A stretch of 64,000 nucleotides of DNA from Bacteroidales bacterium (GCA_030539115.1 JAUNSR010000015.1:1-64000); one strand, 5' to 3'. Positions 27,842 through 36,860 are shown, counted from the first letter of the stretch. Program-made: numbers and translations. The notes: generated from the letters alone by a model not told the origin.

Positions 27842-28045
27842 TTAATTGTTTAAAATTTGATTATATTTTTCAATAGGGGATAAAAATCCCAATCTTTTTC
27901 TAGTCCTATTATTCAATCTATCCTGAATGATTTGTATTCTATTCTCAGATAGAGCTTCAAAATCAGATCCTTTAGGAAAAAATTGTCTAATAAGACCATT
28001 CGTATTTTCATTCGCTCCTCAGTCCTTTCCTGATAGAAATGGCAA
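27842..28045 (-). pseudogene. IS30-family transposase, C-terminal remnant
   Basis: The minus strand encodes GANENTNGLIRQFFPKGSDF, ALSENRIQIIQDRLNNRTRK and RLGFLSPIEKYNQIL before a TAA at 27842-27844, the diagnostic C-terminus of IS30 transposases. A TGA interrupts the frame just before GANEN and the rest of the DDE domain is missing. Upstream, an unrelated open minus-strand stretch of about 80 codons (PLERILYRYLRQNHLYFETQ onward, about 28020-28260) has no start and no recognised family. Confidence 0.75.
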
Positions 28046-28285
28046 TCAACGAATTACACACTTTCTTGTCCTTTATGAGAAAATCAGGTACAGCAAGAAC
28101 AACCTGGTCGTATGGCAAATTACATGATTTGCTCGCTTCCGGGTAAATAACATTTTCCTTGTAATCGAGAGCTATTTGAGTTTCAAAATACAGATGATTT
28201 TGCCTCAGATATCGGTATAGTATCCTCTCAAGAGGAGTGCCTGTTTCAAAGAAACACCTTCCTTTTAAGGTTACTATCTAAATAA

Positions 28286-30163
28286 TTATTTTATAGGCAA
28301 CCAAGTACAAATATGTGAGCCATCCCAGCAATTAACAGAAGAGTAATCACTCATTCTTATTTTCCCATCACTGGTAGGTACTTCATATTCAATTCTTGTA
28401 GATTTTAAAGATGGATTGACACGTTTAATCTTTACAATCCTATTTTTATCACATTTTATTTCAACCGGTTTATTATAATTGGAATCAATATTCTCATCTC
28501 TTGCCAAAACAATTGGTCCGGCAACAAGAGCTTTAAAATTGTTCCCTTTTTCATTGCTTCCTTTGGGTGCATCTATTAGATAGCAAGTCATATCAAAAGA
28601 AAGAGTAATTTTATCTCCCTTTTTCCATTCTCTTTTAATGTCAAGATATTTTCCTGCAATGGCATTCTGTCTTTTTCCATTAACCTTGACAACTGTATTT
28701 TTGCTCCATTTTGGTATCCTTAATTTTATTGTAAACAATTCTTTCTCTTCAGGATTTACATCAAGTTGTATTTTCTCTGAGATAGGGAACTGAGATTTAA
28801 CTGTCATATGAAGCTCTTTATTTTTTGGAGTTAAGGTTTTAATTTCTGCCCCATTATAAAGATTAATCACAGGACCATCTTTACTTTGCATTGCACTTAT
28901 ATAAGGAATGTAAGCAAGCCCCATCTGGCCATTTAGATTACAACAAGTAACAGGAAAGCCATCAAAAGTCCAACCCCAACCTTCATTTGTAACCTTATTG
29001 CCATTAAGAAGATTCACATAGCTAAAGCCATCGCCTGATGGTTTCATTGCTCCTATTAGTCCATTATAAATATATTTTTCTATTTCATCAACAGTGGAAG
29101 GATCTCCGGTAAGACGAAGTATTTGAGAGCAAAGTTTCATCCAAGTAACTCCTACACAAGTCTCCATCATTCTTGTAATATTTGGATTGGTTTGTTCTAA
29201 AGCAGTGTTGTCCCAACCTTCCCCGGCAACAGCCGGATGATAGGGTTGGTCTCCACCGCCATTACCTATTATAGTAATTTCATTTTCTTTTATGTTGTTA
29301 TACAGATTAATAAATGAATCTTTATAATAACTATTACCCGTCACTCTGTAATATTCTACCAAACCTTCAAAAAGAGACATCATTTCATAAGCCTTAGGAT
29401 ATGGACCTCCCATTTTATGAGGTGGAACATTATCATGAGCTTGCTGAAAAATATTATATCCCTTTGAACCACCTGAAACCTCTACAATATATTTAGCAAA
29501 ATCCAAATACTTTTGTTCTTTTGTTAATTTGTATAATCTCATAAAAGGCTCTAAAAGTGTTGTAGATTCAATGTGATTGGGACTCCAACCAAGTTCTGTA
29601 ATACTCACTTTAGGAGATTCGCCTATTTGACTGATAATACAATCAGCCTGTTTTCTCATTGATTCAATGACAAGAGGGTCTTTATCAACATTTTCATAAT
29701 ATTCATCCAAACCAAGAAGAACATATTTTCTTTCCCATAAATCTCCTCCTACACCATCCGGCTGTTTATCTTCCTTGACACAGCTTATGCTTCCATTAGA
29801 TTGCTGAGTGGAAAGTAAATCGTAAACAGTTTTCTTAAGAATTGCTTTTAATTCAGGGTCTGAAGTATATCTATAAAACATACATCCCGAACGAACCCCT
29901 TTACCCCACATTTCTCCTAATGCAAATTGAGCTCTTCCTGTTCTGAAAAACTCTACAAATTTGTGATAAGGCAAAGCACTTTTATTCCAATGTTCTATTG
30001 AATTTTGAATATCATTTTCAAAATATCCATTTAGTTTTATTGCCCCTGATGGCAGTGGCATAAATTTATCTTCTTCAGAAGCTAAACAGGAGAAAGAAAA
30101 AGAAGATAATAATAATGACAATAAAGTTGATTTAAAACAAATCAACAACTCTTTTCTTCGCAT
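28286..30163 (-). CDS. GH127-type (DUF1680) beta-L-arabinofuranosidase-like enzyme
   Basis: Signal peptide followed by a 600-residue (alpha/alpha)6-barrel enzyme. Landmarks: FFRTGRAQFALGEMWGKGVR, HDNVPPHKMGGPYPKAYEMM, ETCVGVTWMKLCSQILRLTG (candidate catalytic Glu and Cys region), WTFDGFPVTCCNLNGQMGLA (zinc/thiolate Cys-Cys), then beta-sandwich domains with LRIPKWSKNTVVKVNG. DUF1680 proteins include GH127 and GH146 beta-L-arabinofuranosidases, which use a Cys nucleophile held by zinc. It heads the glycan cluster, but the IS30 remnant now separates it from the other three genes. Confidence 0.87.
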   Translation of the reverse strand: MRRKELLICFKSTLLSLLLSSFSFSCLASEEDKFMPLPSGAIKLNGYFENDIQNSIEHWNKSALPYHKFVEFFRTGRAQFALGEMWGKGVRSGCMFYRYTSDPELKAILKKTVYDLLSTQQSNGSISCVKEDKQPDGVGGDLWERKYVLLGLDEYYENVDKDPLVIESMRKQADCIISQIGESPKVSITELGWSPNHIESTTLLEPFMRLYKLTKEQKYLDFAKYIVEVSGGSKGYNIFQQAHDNVPPHKMGGPYPKAYEMMSLFEGLVEYYRVTGNSYYKDSFINLYNNIKENEITIIGNGGGDQPYHPAVAGEGWDNTALEQTNPNITRMMETCVGVTWMKLCSQILRLTGDPSTVDEIEKYIYNGLIGAMKPSGDGFSYVNLLNGNKVTNEGWGWTFDGFPVTCCNLNGQMGLAYIPYISAMQSKDGPVINLYNGAEIKTLTPKNKELHMTVKSQFPISEKIQLDVNPEEKELFTIKLRIPKWSKNTVVKVNGKRQNAIAGKYLDIKREWKKGDKITLSFDMTCYLIDAPKGSNEKGNNFKALVAGPIVLARDENIDSNYNKPVEIKCDKNRIVKIKRVNPSLKSTRIEYEVPTSDGKIRMSDYSSVNCWDGSHICTWLPIK

Positions 30164-30312
30164 AATTCATGGTATTACTTAATAATTATCTTATTGAACT
30201 ACACAAAAATAATAAAAAAGAGATAACTTAATTAAGGCATGTGGAATTCAATTAGTTGCACCCAATAAAATATCAGTTTCACTCATGTCGTTTTCACTTT
30301 TGAGTATTATGA

Positions 30313-30367
30313 ATTAAATAACACAATAAGGGCTGCCTTAAGAGCAGCCTTTATTGTGTTATTTAAT
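30313..30367. terminator. Long near-perfect palindrome, bidirectional terminator
   Basis: ATTAAATAACACAATAA (30313-30329) pairs with TTATTGTGTTATTTAAT (30351-30367), and an inner GGCTGC pairs with GCAGCC around a short loop. A strong hairpin ending the PepSY-side transcript on the minus strand. Confidence 0.8.
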
Positions 30368-30391
30368 AATATTCATTTTAATATTATTTAT

Positions 30392-30468
30392 TTTTACACT
30401 AAGGTAAAAATGCGCCATTTATATAACTTTTATTGGGTATCTAAACTTTAGGCGAGTTATGGCGATTC
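30392..30468 (-). repeat. Interspersed promoter-like repeat, copy C
   Basis: Reads ATCGCCATAACTCGCC, GATACC, ATATAAATGGCGCATTTTTA, CCTTAGTG on the minus strand. The ATG 23 bases after the TACCTTAG box (30374-30376) opens only five codons (MNIIK, stop) and is followed by the strong terminator. The copy also supplies the last eight codons and the stop of the gene 30441-31313. Confidence 0.85.
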
Positions 30469-31313
30469 CCCTTATCGTCAAATTTTAAAATGATTTCATG
30501 ATCATTTTTTTCTATCTCAATTATATAGACAATTTCAAGAGGGTATTCATACATTTCAGCATCATCTATTCTATAGCCGGGATAATTTGAGGAAACATAT
30601 TCCACTATGTTATTCAAAAGCTCGGCATTAATTAATTCAGTTTTTGTATAAAGCCAATTAATTTTGTAATCAAAAAATATTTCTTTTTCTCTGTTTTGAT
30701 AAATAATGTCTACTTCAATATTGCCCTTCTCCTTTTCAATCTCTAATATCCTTGAATTAGGATATTTTGTGGAAATAAAATCTTTTATAAATGAATATTG
30801 ATCAGATATAGGAGGCAAGATAGATATATTATTATCATTATCATCATCATCATTCTCAGTCTTCAACAATTCACCGGCTTCATTATAAAACAAATCTATT
30901 TCAAAATCATTTTGGTCTATTTCAATAATATACAATGTTTGAAGTCCATTTCTTTCAAGCTTTTCAACCTCTTCAATTCTCATCCCATAATATTGACTTT
31001 GAGTAAATGATGTCTTGACAGCATCAGGCAATTCATTAAAAGTTATGTCTGTTTCAGTCATTTGCCATGAAGATGATTGATTGTCAACAAACCATACTTT
31101 AATTTTTTTGCCATTATATTTAGCCTCTGCAATACTATAATTGCCAGAAACATCCCAATCAACATTTTTTACACCGGGAAATAAAGAAGACAGTTCACTG
31201 TGATATTTATTTGCAGCTTGTTGTTCAAGTTCGTCTTCATGATCATTACATGATATTAATCCAAAACCAACCAACAACATTGCAAATAGCATAAATAAAT
31301 TTCTTTTTCTCAT
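30441..31313 (-). CDS. PepSY-like lipoprotein, double domain
   Basis: Lipoprotein signal (LFAMLLVGFGLISCNDHED). Two copies of a PepSY-like (DUF2874) fold follow, each with the ending Y-I-I-E-I-(E/D)-x-N-D-x-E-I (LYIIEIDQNDFEIDLFY and VYIIEIEKNDHEIILKF), separated by a run of acidic residues (DDDDNDNN). PepSY-like lipoproteins of Bacteroidota are periplasmic inhibitors or sensors of unknown partners. The last eight residues (NRHNSPKV) are encoded by repeat copy C, so the native C-terminus may have been replaced. It is 18 bases after the gene 31332-31778. Confidence 0.8.
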   Translation of the reverse strand: MRKRNLFMLFAMLLVGFGLISCNDHEDELEQQAANKYHSELSSLFPGVKNVDWDVSGNYSIAEAKYNGKKIKVWFVDNQSSSWQMTETDITFNELPDAVKTSFTQSQYYGMRIEEVEKLERNGLQTLYIIEIDQNDFEIDLFYNEAGELLKTENDDDDNDNNISILPPISDQYSFIKDFISTKYPNSRILEIEKEKGNIEVDIIYQNREKEIFFDYKINWLYTKTELINAELLNNIVEYVSSNYPGYRIDDAEMYEYPLEIVYIIEIEKNDHEIILKFDDKGNRHNSPKV

Positions 31314-31331
31314 ATTTCTTTAATTTTCTGA

Positions 31332-31778
31332 TTAATCAAAACCTTTAAAATCACCTTCTTTGTTGAATTTTAGTTCAAGACCGGAAGAAAGCTTTACCTC
31401 ATAGCCTCCTCTAATCCCTCTATTGTTTTCTATATCATAAACTTTAGAATCAGAATGATTCTCAGCTATATATTTTTTAATCTTTGCAGGGATAATTGAA
31501 GATGGAACACCTTCGGAATTCTTCTTGCATTCTACATCCAGCCAATCACCTTTTTTACTAAATTCTATTTTGGAGCCATCTGTAAAAACAATTTTATATT
31601 CTCCGTCAAAAAAATCTTTGTCTTGAGAAGAGAAAGAAATCTTCTTATCATTAAAATGTTCCTTTAAAAAATTTTGTGCCTTTTGAGGAAGCTCATTTTG
31701 TTTTACAGGCATATCTTCAGCAAAAACAGAAAGTGAGAAAATAAAGGCACATACCGGAAGAGCAATAATTCTTTTCAT
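31332..31778 (-). CDS. PepSY-like exported protein (DUF2874)
   Basis: A 148-residue protein with signal peptide (MKRIIALPVCAFIFSLSVFA) and two short PepSY-like halves: LPQKAQNFLKEHFNDKKISF with YKIVFTDGSKIEFSKKGDW, then IPAKIKKYIAENHSDSKVYD with GYEVKLSSGLELKFNKEGDF. It lies 80 bases downstream of the sensor kinase gene, and such proteins are typical companions of this two-component system, perhaps as its regulated output or periplasmic feedback signal. Confidence 0.85.
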   Translation of the reverse strand: MKRIIALPVCAFIFSLSVFAEDMPVKQNELPQKAQNFLKEHFNDKKISFSSQDKDFFDGEYKIVFTDGSKIEFSKKGDWLDVECKKNSEGVPSSIIPAKIKKYIAENHSDSKVYDIENNRGIRGGYEVKLSSGLELKFNKEGDFKGFD

Positions 31779-31858
31779 AATCTTGTATTTTTAATGTTAA
31801 TAATTAATTCATACACAAATAAAGAACCCGATTATGAAATGAATCTGAAATTTTGAGT

Positions 31859-33136
31859 TTAATGAGAAAAATTTAAAGAAAAAATATGTTTTTCTTCAAC
31901 AAAACTATATTCTATATCATATTTATAATATCTGCATATAGATTTTACAATAGCCAAACCAAGTCCTGTTGAATTCTTATTGTCTGAGGAATGGAGAAAT
32001 GGCTCAAAAATTTTATTCTTATCAAGAGCTTCCTTTTTGCCGCTATTCTTGACGATGAGGCTATTGTTGTTTAGTTCTATAATAATCTCTCCATTTTCGA
32101 TATTATGAATAAAAGCATTTCTAACAAGATTGGAAATCAGTGAAACAATAAGTGTTGAGTCTGCTTTTATAAAATATTCTTTATCCATTCCTCTCAATGT
32201 AATATTTATGTTTTTGAAAGAATAAATCTCAGAATAATCCTCAATACATTTCTCAATGATTTCGTTAATGAAAACTTTAGAGTTATTTACAAACTGACCA
32301 TTATCTATTTTAGTGATAAACAAAAGAGATTTGTTTAGTTTTGAAAGATAGTCAAGGCTCTTCTTCGTCTTTATCACTTCATTTAATTGATTTTCGTTTA
32401 AATCGCTGTTGGCGAGCAGCTCAAGTCTGTTTAAACATACTGCAATAGGAGTTTGAATTTCGTGAGAAGCATTTCCTATAAATTGTTTTTGTTGCAGAAA
32501 AACATCTTCATTTCTTTTTGCAAACATTATGGCGGCTTCGTTTAACTTCCTAAATTCAGATATTTCTGTCGGATTATTTAAATCAGCCACATTTTCCCCA
32601 AGTTTGTAATTGTCTATCCAATGAATTAGTTTATCCAAAGGCCTCATATTTCTAAACAAAACCAATCCAACAATAATTAGAATAACTGAGAGCAGGCTGA
32701 CAAAAAGGATTATTACACTGTGGAGAATAGCTTCAATAAGATCTTTAGATTCTACAGTAGGGGTCATCACTGTTATCAAATATTTTTTCCCTTCATTGTC
32801 AGAAAAAGACAGTTTTAAAACTCTTGCTGGTTCATCCTCTTTCTTCTGTGGAATAAAAATATCTTGATTTGAATATTCTCTGAAATGATCAATATCAGAG
32901 TTGTTAAGCTCTTCAATTATATAAGAATTGTTTGTGCCATTCCATGAAAATTCTTTTGTGTTGTTTTTATCTACGAGAAAATTCTTTATTATCTCTTCAG
33001 CAAAAAGGTCAAGATTATCGTCTGTCTCATCATTGACCTCATTAATCATCATTTTATAGAAGAAAAACCCCCATAAAGGAAATACAATAAGCATTAATAC
33101 TGCTACTCTTGTTATTATTCTCCAGATAAGTTTCAT
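31859..33136 (-). CDS. Sensor histidine kinase
   Basis: A 425-residue inner-membrane kinase. Helix 1 at about 8-28, a periplasmic sensor of about 110 residues, helix 2 at 138-162, then a short linker, HisKA with phospho-acceptor H225 in NASHEIQTP, N-box NLVRNAFIHN and G-box STGLGLAIVKSI. Partner of the response regulator at 33230-33907, transcribed in the same direction. A promoter-like repeat (copy D) lies between them and ends 17 bases before this start, so the kinase may have its own promoter. Confidence 0.93.
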   Translation of the reverse strand: MKLIWRIITRVAVLMLIVFPLWGFFFYKMMINEVNDETDDNLDLFAEEIIKNFLVDKNNTKEFSWNGTNNSYIIEELNNSDIDHFREYSNQDIFIPQKKEDEPARVLKLSFSDNEGKKYLITVMTPTVESKDLIEAILHSVIILFVSLLSVILIIVGLVLFRNMRPLDKLIHWIDNYKLGENVADLNNPTEISEFRKLNEAAIMFAKRNEDVFLQQKQFIGNASHEIQTPIAVCLNRLELLANSDLNENQLNEVIKTKKSLDYLSKLNKSLLFITKIDNGQFVNNSKVFINEIIEKCIEDYSEIYSFKNINITLRGMDKEYFIKADSTLIVSLISNLVRNAFIHNIENGEIIIELNNNSLIVKNSGKKEALDKNKIFEPFLHSSDNKNSTGLGLAIVKSICRYYKYDIEYSFVEEKHIFSLNFSH

Positions 33137-33152
33137 TTGTATATCATTTATT

Positions 33153-33227
33153 TTTTAACACCAAGGTACAAATGCGCCATTTATTTACCTTTTGCAAGGT
33201 TTCTCATTTTTGGATAAGTTATGCTTT
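33153..33227 (-). repeat. Interspersed promoter-like repeat, copy D
   Basis: Minus strand: ATAACTTATCC, GAAACC, AAAAGGTAAATAAATGGCGC, ATTTGTACCTTGGTGTTAA, then ATATACAAATG, whose ATG is the kinase start codon. The box TACCTTGG (33161-33168) is 25 bases from the start. An alternative ACCTT-GCAA-AAGGT hairpin replaces the GATACC/GGTAT stem of other copies. Confidence 0.85.
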
Positions 33228-33229
33228 CC

Positions 33230-33907
33230 TTATTTAACAACAAATTTGTATCCAAAGCCATATATAGTCTTTATTTCAACATCAGCATTTGCTTCATCAA
33301 GTTTTTTTCTAAGATTCTTCAGTTGAGCATAAATAAAATCATAGTTGTCACATTGATCTATATAGTCTCCCCACACACCCTCAGCAAGAGATTCTTTAGT
33401 AATAAGATAATCTCTTCTGTTGATAAAATAATAAAGTATATCATATTCTTTCTTGCTTAACACAATAGCCTCGCCATTAATGATAACTCTTTTTTTATCC
33501 GGGAAAATTTTCACATTACCTGCCTCAATAGCCAACTCACCATTGTTTAATTTCCTTCTTACTACGCTTTTAATTCTTGCATTCAGTTCGGCAAGATGAA
33601 ATGGTTTTGCCAAATAGTCGTCAGCACCAAGTTCAAGCCCTGTAACTTTATCATCGATAGAGTCTTTTGCTGAAATTATAATAACGCTGTCGCTTTTTTT
33701 TATGGTTTTTAATTCTTTCAAGAGTTCAAGCCCTGAACCATCAGGAAGCATTATGTCAAGAAGAATGCAGTCGTAATCATATACACCTATTTTAGAACGG
33801 GCTTCATTAAAATTTGAAGCTGTTTCTATAACATAACCATCTTTTTTAAGAGCCGTAGTCATTGTTTCTCTTAAAGACGGCTCATCTTCAACAATAAGAA
33901 TTTTCAT
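33230..33907 (-). CDS. OmpR-family response regulator
   Basis: A 225-residue regulator. The receiver domain has the acidic pocket (VEDEP), phospho-acceptor D51 (CILLDIMLPDGSG), the switch Ser (IISAKDS) and K-P-F. The C-terminal winged helix reads LSKKEYDILYYFINRRDYLI and IKTIYGFGYKFV. Together with the kinase it forms one two-component system. Repeat copy E lies directly upstream, copy D directly downstream. Confidence 0.95.
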   Translation of the reverse strand: MKILIVEDEPSLRETMTTALKKDGYVIETASNFNEARSKIGVYDYDCILLDIMLPDGSGLELLKELKTIKKSDSVIIISAKDSIDDKVTGLELGADDYLAKPFHLAELNARIKSVVRRKLNNGELAIEAGNVKIFPDKKRVIINGEAIVLSKKEYDILYYFINRRDYLITKESLAEGVWGDYIDQCDNYDFIYAQLKNLRKKLDEANADVEIKTIYGFGYKFVVK

Positions 33908-33922
33908 TTTTTATATTTAATT

Positions 33923-33988
33923 TTTTAACACTAAGGTAAAAATGCGCCATTTATATACCTTTTGTATAGTATCTCAGATTCTATCTAA
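33923..33988 (-). repeat. Interspersed promoter-like repeat, copy E
   Basis: Minus strand: GATACT, CAAAAGGTATATAAATGGCG, CATTTTTACCTTAGTGTTAA. The TACCTTAG box (33931-33938) is 24 bases from the response-regulator ATG. The 5-prime third (CGCCATAACTCGCC) is lost. Confidence 0.85.
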
Positions 33989-34214
33989 TTGAATACTATT
34001 AATTTGCATTTTTGAATATAAACAAATTTAATAGAAAGATAACCATCTGTTTACTTTCTCCAATATATTAATTGGTAAATGTATTTTGCAATTCTGAATT
34101 AAATCTGAAGATTTGATGAAAAATATAGTTTTAATAAATTCTTTTATTTGTTTACCTTTTATCCCTAAATTTATGACCAATTACATTATTTATTTAATGA
34201 TAATATCTAATCAT

Positions 34215-34820
34215 ATGAGAATTGCATATACTATTTTGTTTTTTATTTTTCTGTCACAAACAAGTTTTTCTCAAATTATTGATTCAAATATCACGCTTGA
34301 AAAGGCTCTAATCGGCACTTGTGCAGATTCAACAATAATTTCTAATCTTGAAATTATCGATGTGGAATATTATTCTATTGATGATTCTCTTCACAGAGGT
34401 CAGATTATTGTTGATAAAAGATTAACTCAAGACATTAAAACAATTTTTAATTTTATAAAAGAGAATAAAATCATAATCGATATGGTTATTCCCATAAAAT
34501 TTGATCTTCCAAACTATAATACCACTATGGCTGATCTTAACAATTGCTATTCTTTTCATTACAGGCCAAAAACTAATATTTCCGGTTCTCTGTCTTTGCA
34601 CTCTCTTGGTCAGGCAATAGATATCAATCCTTTTGACAACCCATATATTTCACAAAAAGGCGATACAATACCCAAAGGGGCAATTTATGACATAAAAAGC
34701 ATAAAGACTCTTACTAAAGACTCTAAGTTGGTAAAGAAATTTATAGAACTTGGCTGGGTGTGGGGTGGCAATTGGAATGATATTAAGGATTATATGCACT
34801 TCCAAAAGAGATTGAATTGA
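34215..34820 (+). CDS. Exported M15-family peptidase
   Basis: I start at the ATG at 34215, which gives a signal peptide (MRIAYTILFFIFLSQTSFSQ); an in-frame ATG at 34113 would add 34 hydrophobic residues. The 201-residue product ends in the M15 zinc site: SLHSLGQAIDINPF (S-x-H-x-x-G-x-A-x-D) and, near the end, WGGNWNDIKDYMHFQ, with the third ligand His. These enzymes cut D-Ala or L-Ala-D-Glu bonds in peptidoglycan cross-bridges. It stands alone. Confidence 0.9.
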   Translation: MRIAYTILFFIFLSQTSFSQIIDSNITLEKALIGTCADSTIISNLEIIDVEYYSIDDSLHRGQIIVDKRLTQDIKTIFNFIKENKIIIDMVIPIKFDLPNYNTTMADLNNCYSFHYRPKTNISGSLSLHSLGQAIDINPFDNPYISQKGDTIPKGAIYDIKSIKTLTKDSKLVKKFIELGWVWGGNWNDIKDYMHFQKRLN

Positions 34821-35276
34821 GAAACGCAGTTGCTTATTTGGATATTTTAAATTTAGACTATTGAAAATTTGAATTTAACCAATCTTTTTAACCGTTTCTT
34901 TATAATCTTTTGCAACAAACTACAGTAGCCATTTCAACTGTCATATTAATAAACTGAAAAGACTGATTAAAATTTTAATTTCGACGGTCAAAATTAATTT
35001 TTCGATGGTCATAATTGATTTTTCGACGGTAAAAATCGAGAAATTATTGATGGAAAAATACATATTTTTGTAATATGCTTTATTTCAATTAAATATAAAA
35101 ATATCAGATGAAAAGGCTTAACAAAAATCGTAGTGTCAAAGATGACAACTGCAAAATAAATATGAAGATTTTGGAGCGATTTTTAAAATTAAAAGGTTAA
35201 CATAAAAGTTTTTAGATATAATATTTACCTTAGTGGCAGAAAAATTTATCAGGTTGCTTGTTTAATAAAGTGTACA
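34821..35276. other. Intergenic with 21-bp triplet repeat and a possible 30-codon ORF
   Basis: Holds the triplet repeat at 34978-35043. At 35108-35200 a 30-codon frame (MKRLNKNRSVKDDNCKINMK, then ILERFLKLKG, stop) is open, basic and lacks an obvious ribosome site; I do not call it a gene. Confidence 0.35.
34978..35043. repeat. Triplet of 21-bp direct repeats
   Basis: TCGACGGTCA at 34981, TCGATGGTCA at 35002 and TCGACGGTAA at 35023, each followed by an AT-rich spacer (AAATTAATTTT type), give an exact 21-bp period. The same arrangement recurs at 58613-58675. Confidence 0.8.
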
Positions 35277-36737
35277 ATGAATCTTTATACTATAAGAATG
35301 CAGGATGCCATGGCGCGAAATCCTCAAATAAGACTAAAAAGTGAGTCTAATTTTCTGTTAAATAAAAATGAACACATAGCTGTTGTAGGAGCCAACGGGA
35401 GTGGTAAGACACATTTGATTAATATGATTTGTGGAAATGCTCCTCTTAATAAAGGCTCTATAGAATATGATTTTTCCCCTTCTAATTCAAATCTTGCCTA
35501 CGAAAATATAAAAAGCATTGCTTTTAAGGATACCTATGGAGCAGCAGATGCAAATTATTATTATCAACAGAGATGGAATTCTATGGAACAGGATGATATC
35601 CCAACGGTTGGTGAGCAACTTGGCAAAGATTTAGATATTTCATCTTCCCATATAAAAGAATTATATTCACTTTTCGGCATAAATGATTTTCTTGACAAGA
35701 AAGTTATCTCACTTTCAAGTGGTGAGTTGAGAAAATTTCAGCTTATAAAGACTCTTTCCGCTTCACCACGTGTCCTAATTATTGACAATCCTTTTATCGG
35801 ACTTGACACTCCCTCGAGAAATCTTCTTCAAAAGGCTTTATCAAGACTTTCTCATTCGGGTGATATTCAAATTATTTTGGTTTTGTCTATGGTCGATGAT
35901 ATTCCCGATTTCATTACGCATGTTGTTACTGTAGATAATTTAATTGTCGGAGAGAAAGTTGAACGCTCACAATATCTAAAACAACTTACTATCAATACAG
36001 ATAAAGATTGTTTTGAAAAATTGGAGTCTATGATTAATAATATCGAGGAAGATTTTGAGCCACTAAAATCGGATGATATTATTAATATGAATAACATTAC
36101 CATAAAATATGGAGAAAGAACGATACTTAAAGATCTCTCATGGAATGTGAAAAGAGGGGAGAAGTGGGCTCTCAGCGGAGAAAACGGAGCCGGCAAGTCA
36201 ACACTTTTAAGTTTGGTATGTGCCGACAATCCTCAGTCGTATGCCTGCAATATTAGCTTGTTTGGCAATAAAAGAGGAAGCGGCGAGAGTATTTGGGAGA
36301 TAAAAAAACATATCGGTTATGTTTCTCCGGAGATGCATAGGGCTTACAGAGAGAATCTTCCAACAATTGAGATTGTTGCAAGCGGACTGCATGACAGCAT
36401 AGGCCTTTACAAACGTCCAAAACCGGAGCAAATGGGCATTTGCAATCTTTGGATGGATATTTTTGGCATATTAAAATATAGGGATATTCCATTTCTTCAA
36501 CTGTCTTCGGGGGAACAGAGACTTGCTTTGCTGGCAAGAGCTTTTGTAAAAGATCCGGAACTGTTGATTCTTGATGAACCTCTGCATGGATTGGATACTT
36601 GGAACAGGATGAGAGTGAAATTTATTATTGAGTCTTTTTGTAAAAGAAAAGATAAAACTCTTATTATGGTAACCCATTATCAAAATGAACTTCCAAATTC
36701 TATTACCAACAGCAAATTTTTGAAAAAAAATAATTGA
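35277..36737 (+). CDS. Double ABC ATPase, ModF-like
   Basis: A 486-residue cytosolic protein made of two ATP-binding cassettes with no membrane segment. First half: Walker A GANGSGKT (about 38-45), signature LSSGELRKF, Walker B VLIIDNPF. Second half: Walker A GENGAGKS, signature LSSGEQRLA, Walker B LLILDEPLHGLD. This two-cassette arrangement corresponds to ModF/PhrA-type proteins, linked to molybdate transport or photorepair in other bacteria. No permease gene is nearby. The first Walker B has Asn-Pro instead of Glu-Pro, so the first site probably does not hydrolyse ATP well. Confidence 0.85.
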   Translation: MNLYTIRMQDAMARNPQIRLKSESNFLLNKNEHIAVVGANGSGKTHLINMICGNAPLNKGSIEYDFSPSNSNLAYENIKSIAFKDTYGAADANYYYQQRWNSMEQDDIPTVGEQLGKDLDISSSHIKELYSLFGINDFLDKKVISLSSGELRKFQLIKTLSASPRVLIIDNPFIGLDTPSRNLLQKALSRLSHSGDIQIILVLSMVDDIPDFITHVVTVDNLIVGEKVERSQYLKQLTINTDKDCFEKLESMINNIEEDFEPLKSDDIINMNNITIKYGERTILKDLSWNVKRGEKWALSGENGAGKSTLLSLVCADNPQSYACNISLFGNKRGSGESIWEIKKHIGYVSPEMHRAYRENLPTIEIVASGLHDSIGLYKRPKPEQMGICNLWMDIFGILKYRDIPFLQLSSGEQRLALLARAFVKDPELLILDEPLHGLDTWNRMRVKFIIESFCKRKDKTLIMVTHYQNELPNSITNSKFLKKNN

Positions 36738-36757
36738 CATTTTAATTATATACACAT

Positions 36758-36832
36758 GAAATCGCCATAACTCGCCAAAAGAAGAGATACCCCACAAAAG
36801 GTATATAAATGGCGCATTTGTACCTTAGAGGT
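36758..36832 (+). repeat. Interspersed promoter-like repeat, copy F
   Basis: Best-preserved copy: ATCGCCATAACTCGCC, GAGATACC, AAAAGGTATATAAATGGCGC, ATTTGTACCTTAG. CGCCAT pairs with ATGGCG, and ATACC with GGTAT. The TACCTTAG box (36821-36828) is 33 bases before the ATG at 36861, again within ATATACAAATGA. Confidence 0.88.
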
Positions 36833-36860
36833 AACGGTTATAAAAATAAAATATATACAA

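Noticed and set aside
34978-35043. CRISPR array or phase-variable coding repeat
   Set aside because: Three units of 21 bases with no spacers and no open frame through them; no cas genes in the window.
35108-35200. A 30-codon basic ORF
   Set aside because: No convincing ribosome site, no known family and no supporting promoter; kept only as a note in the intergenic entry.
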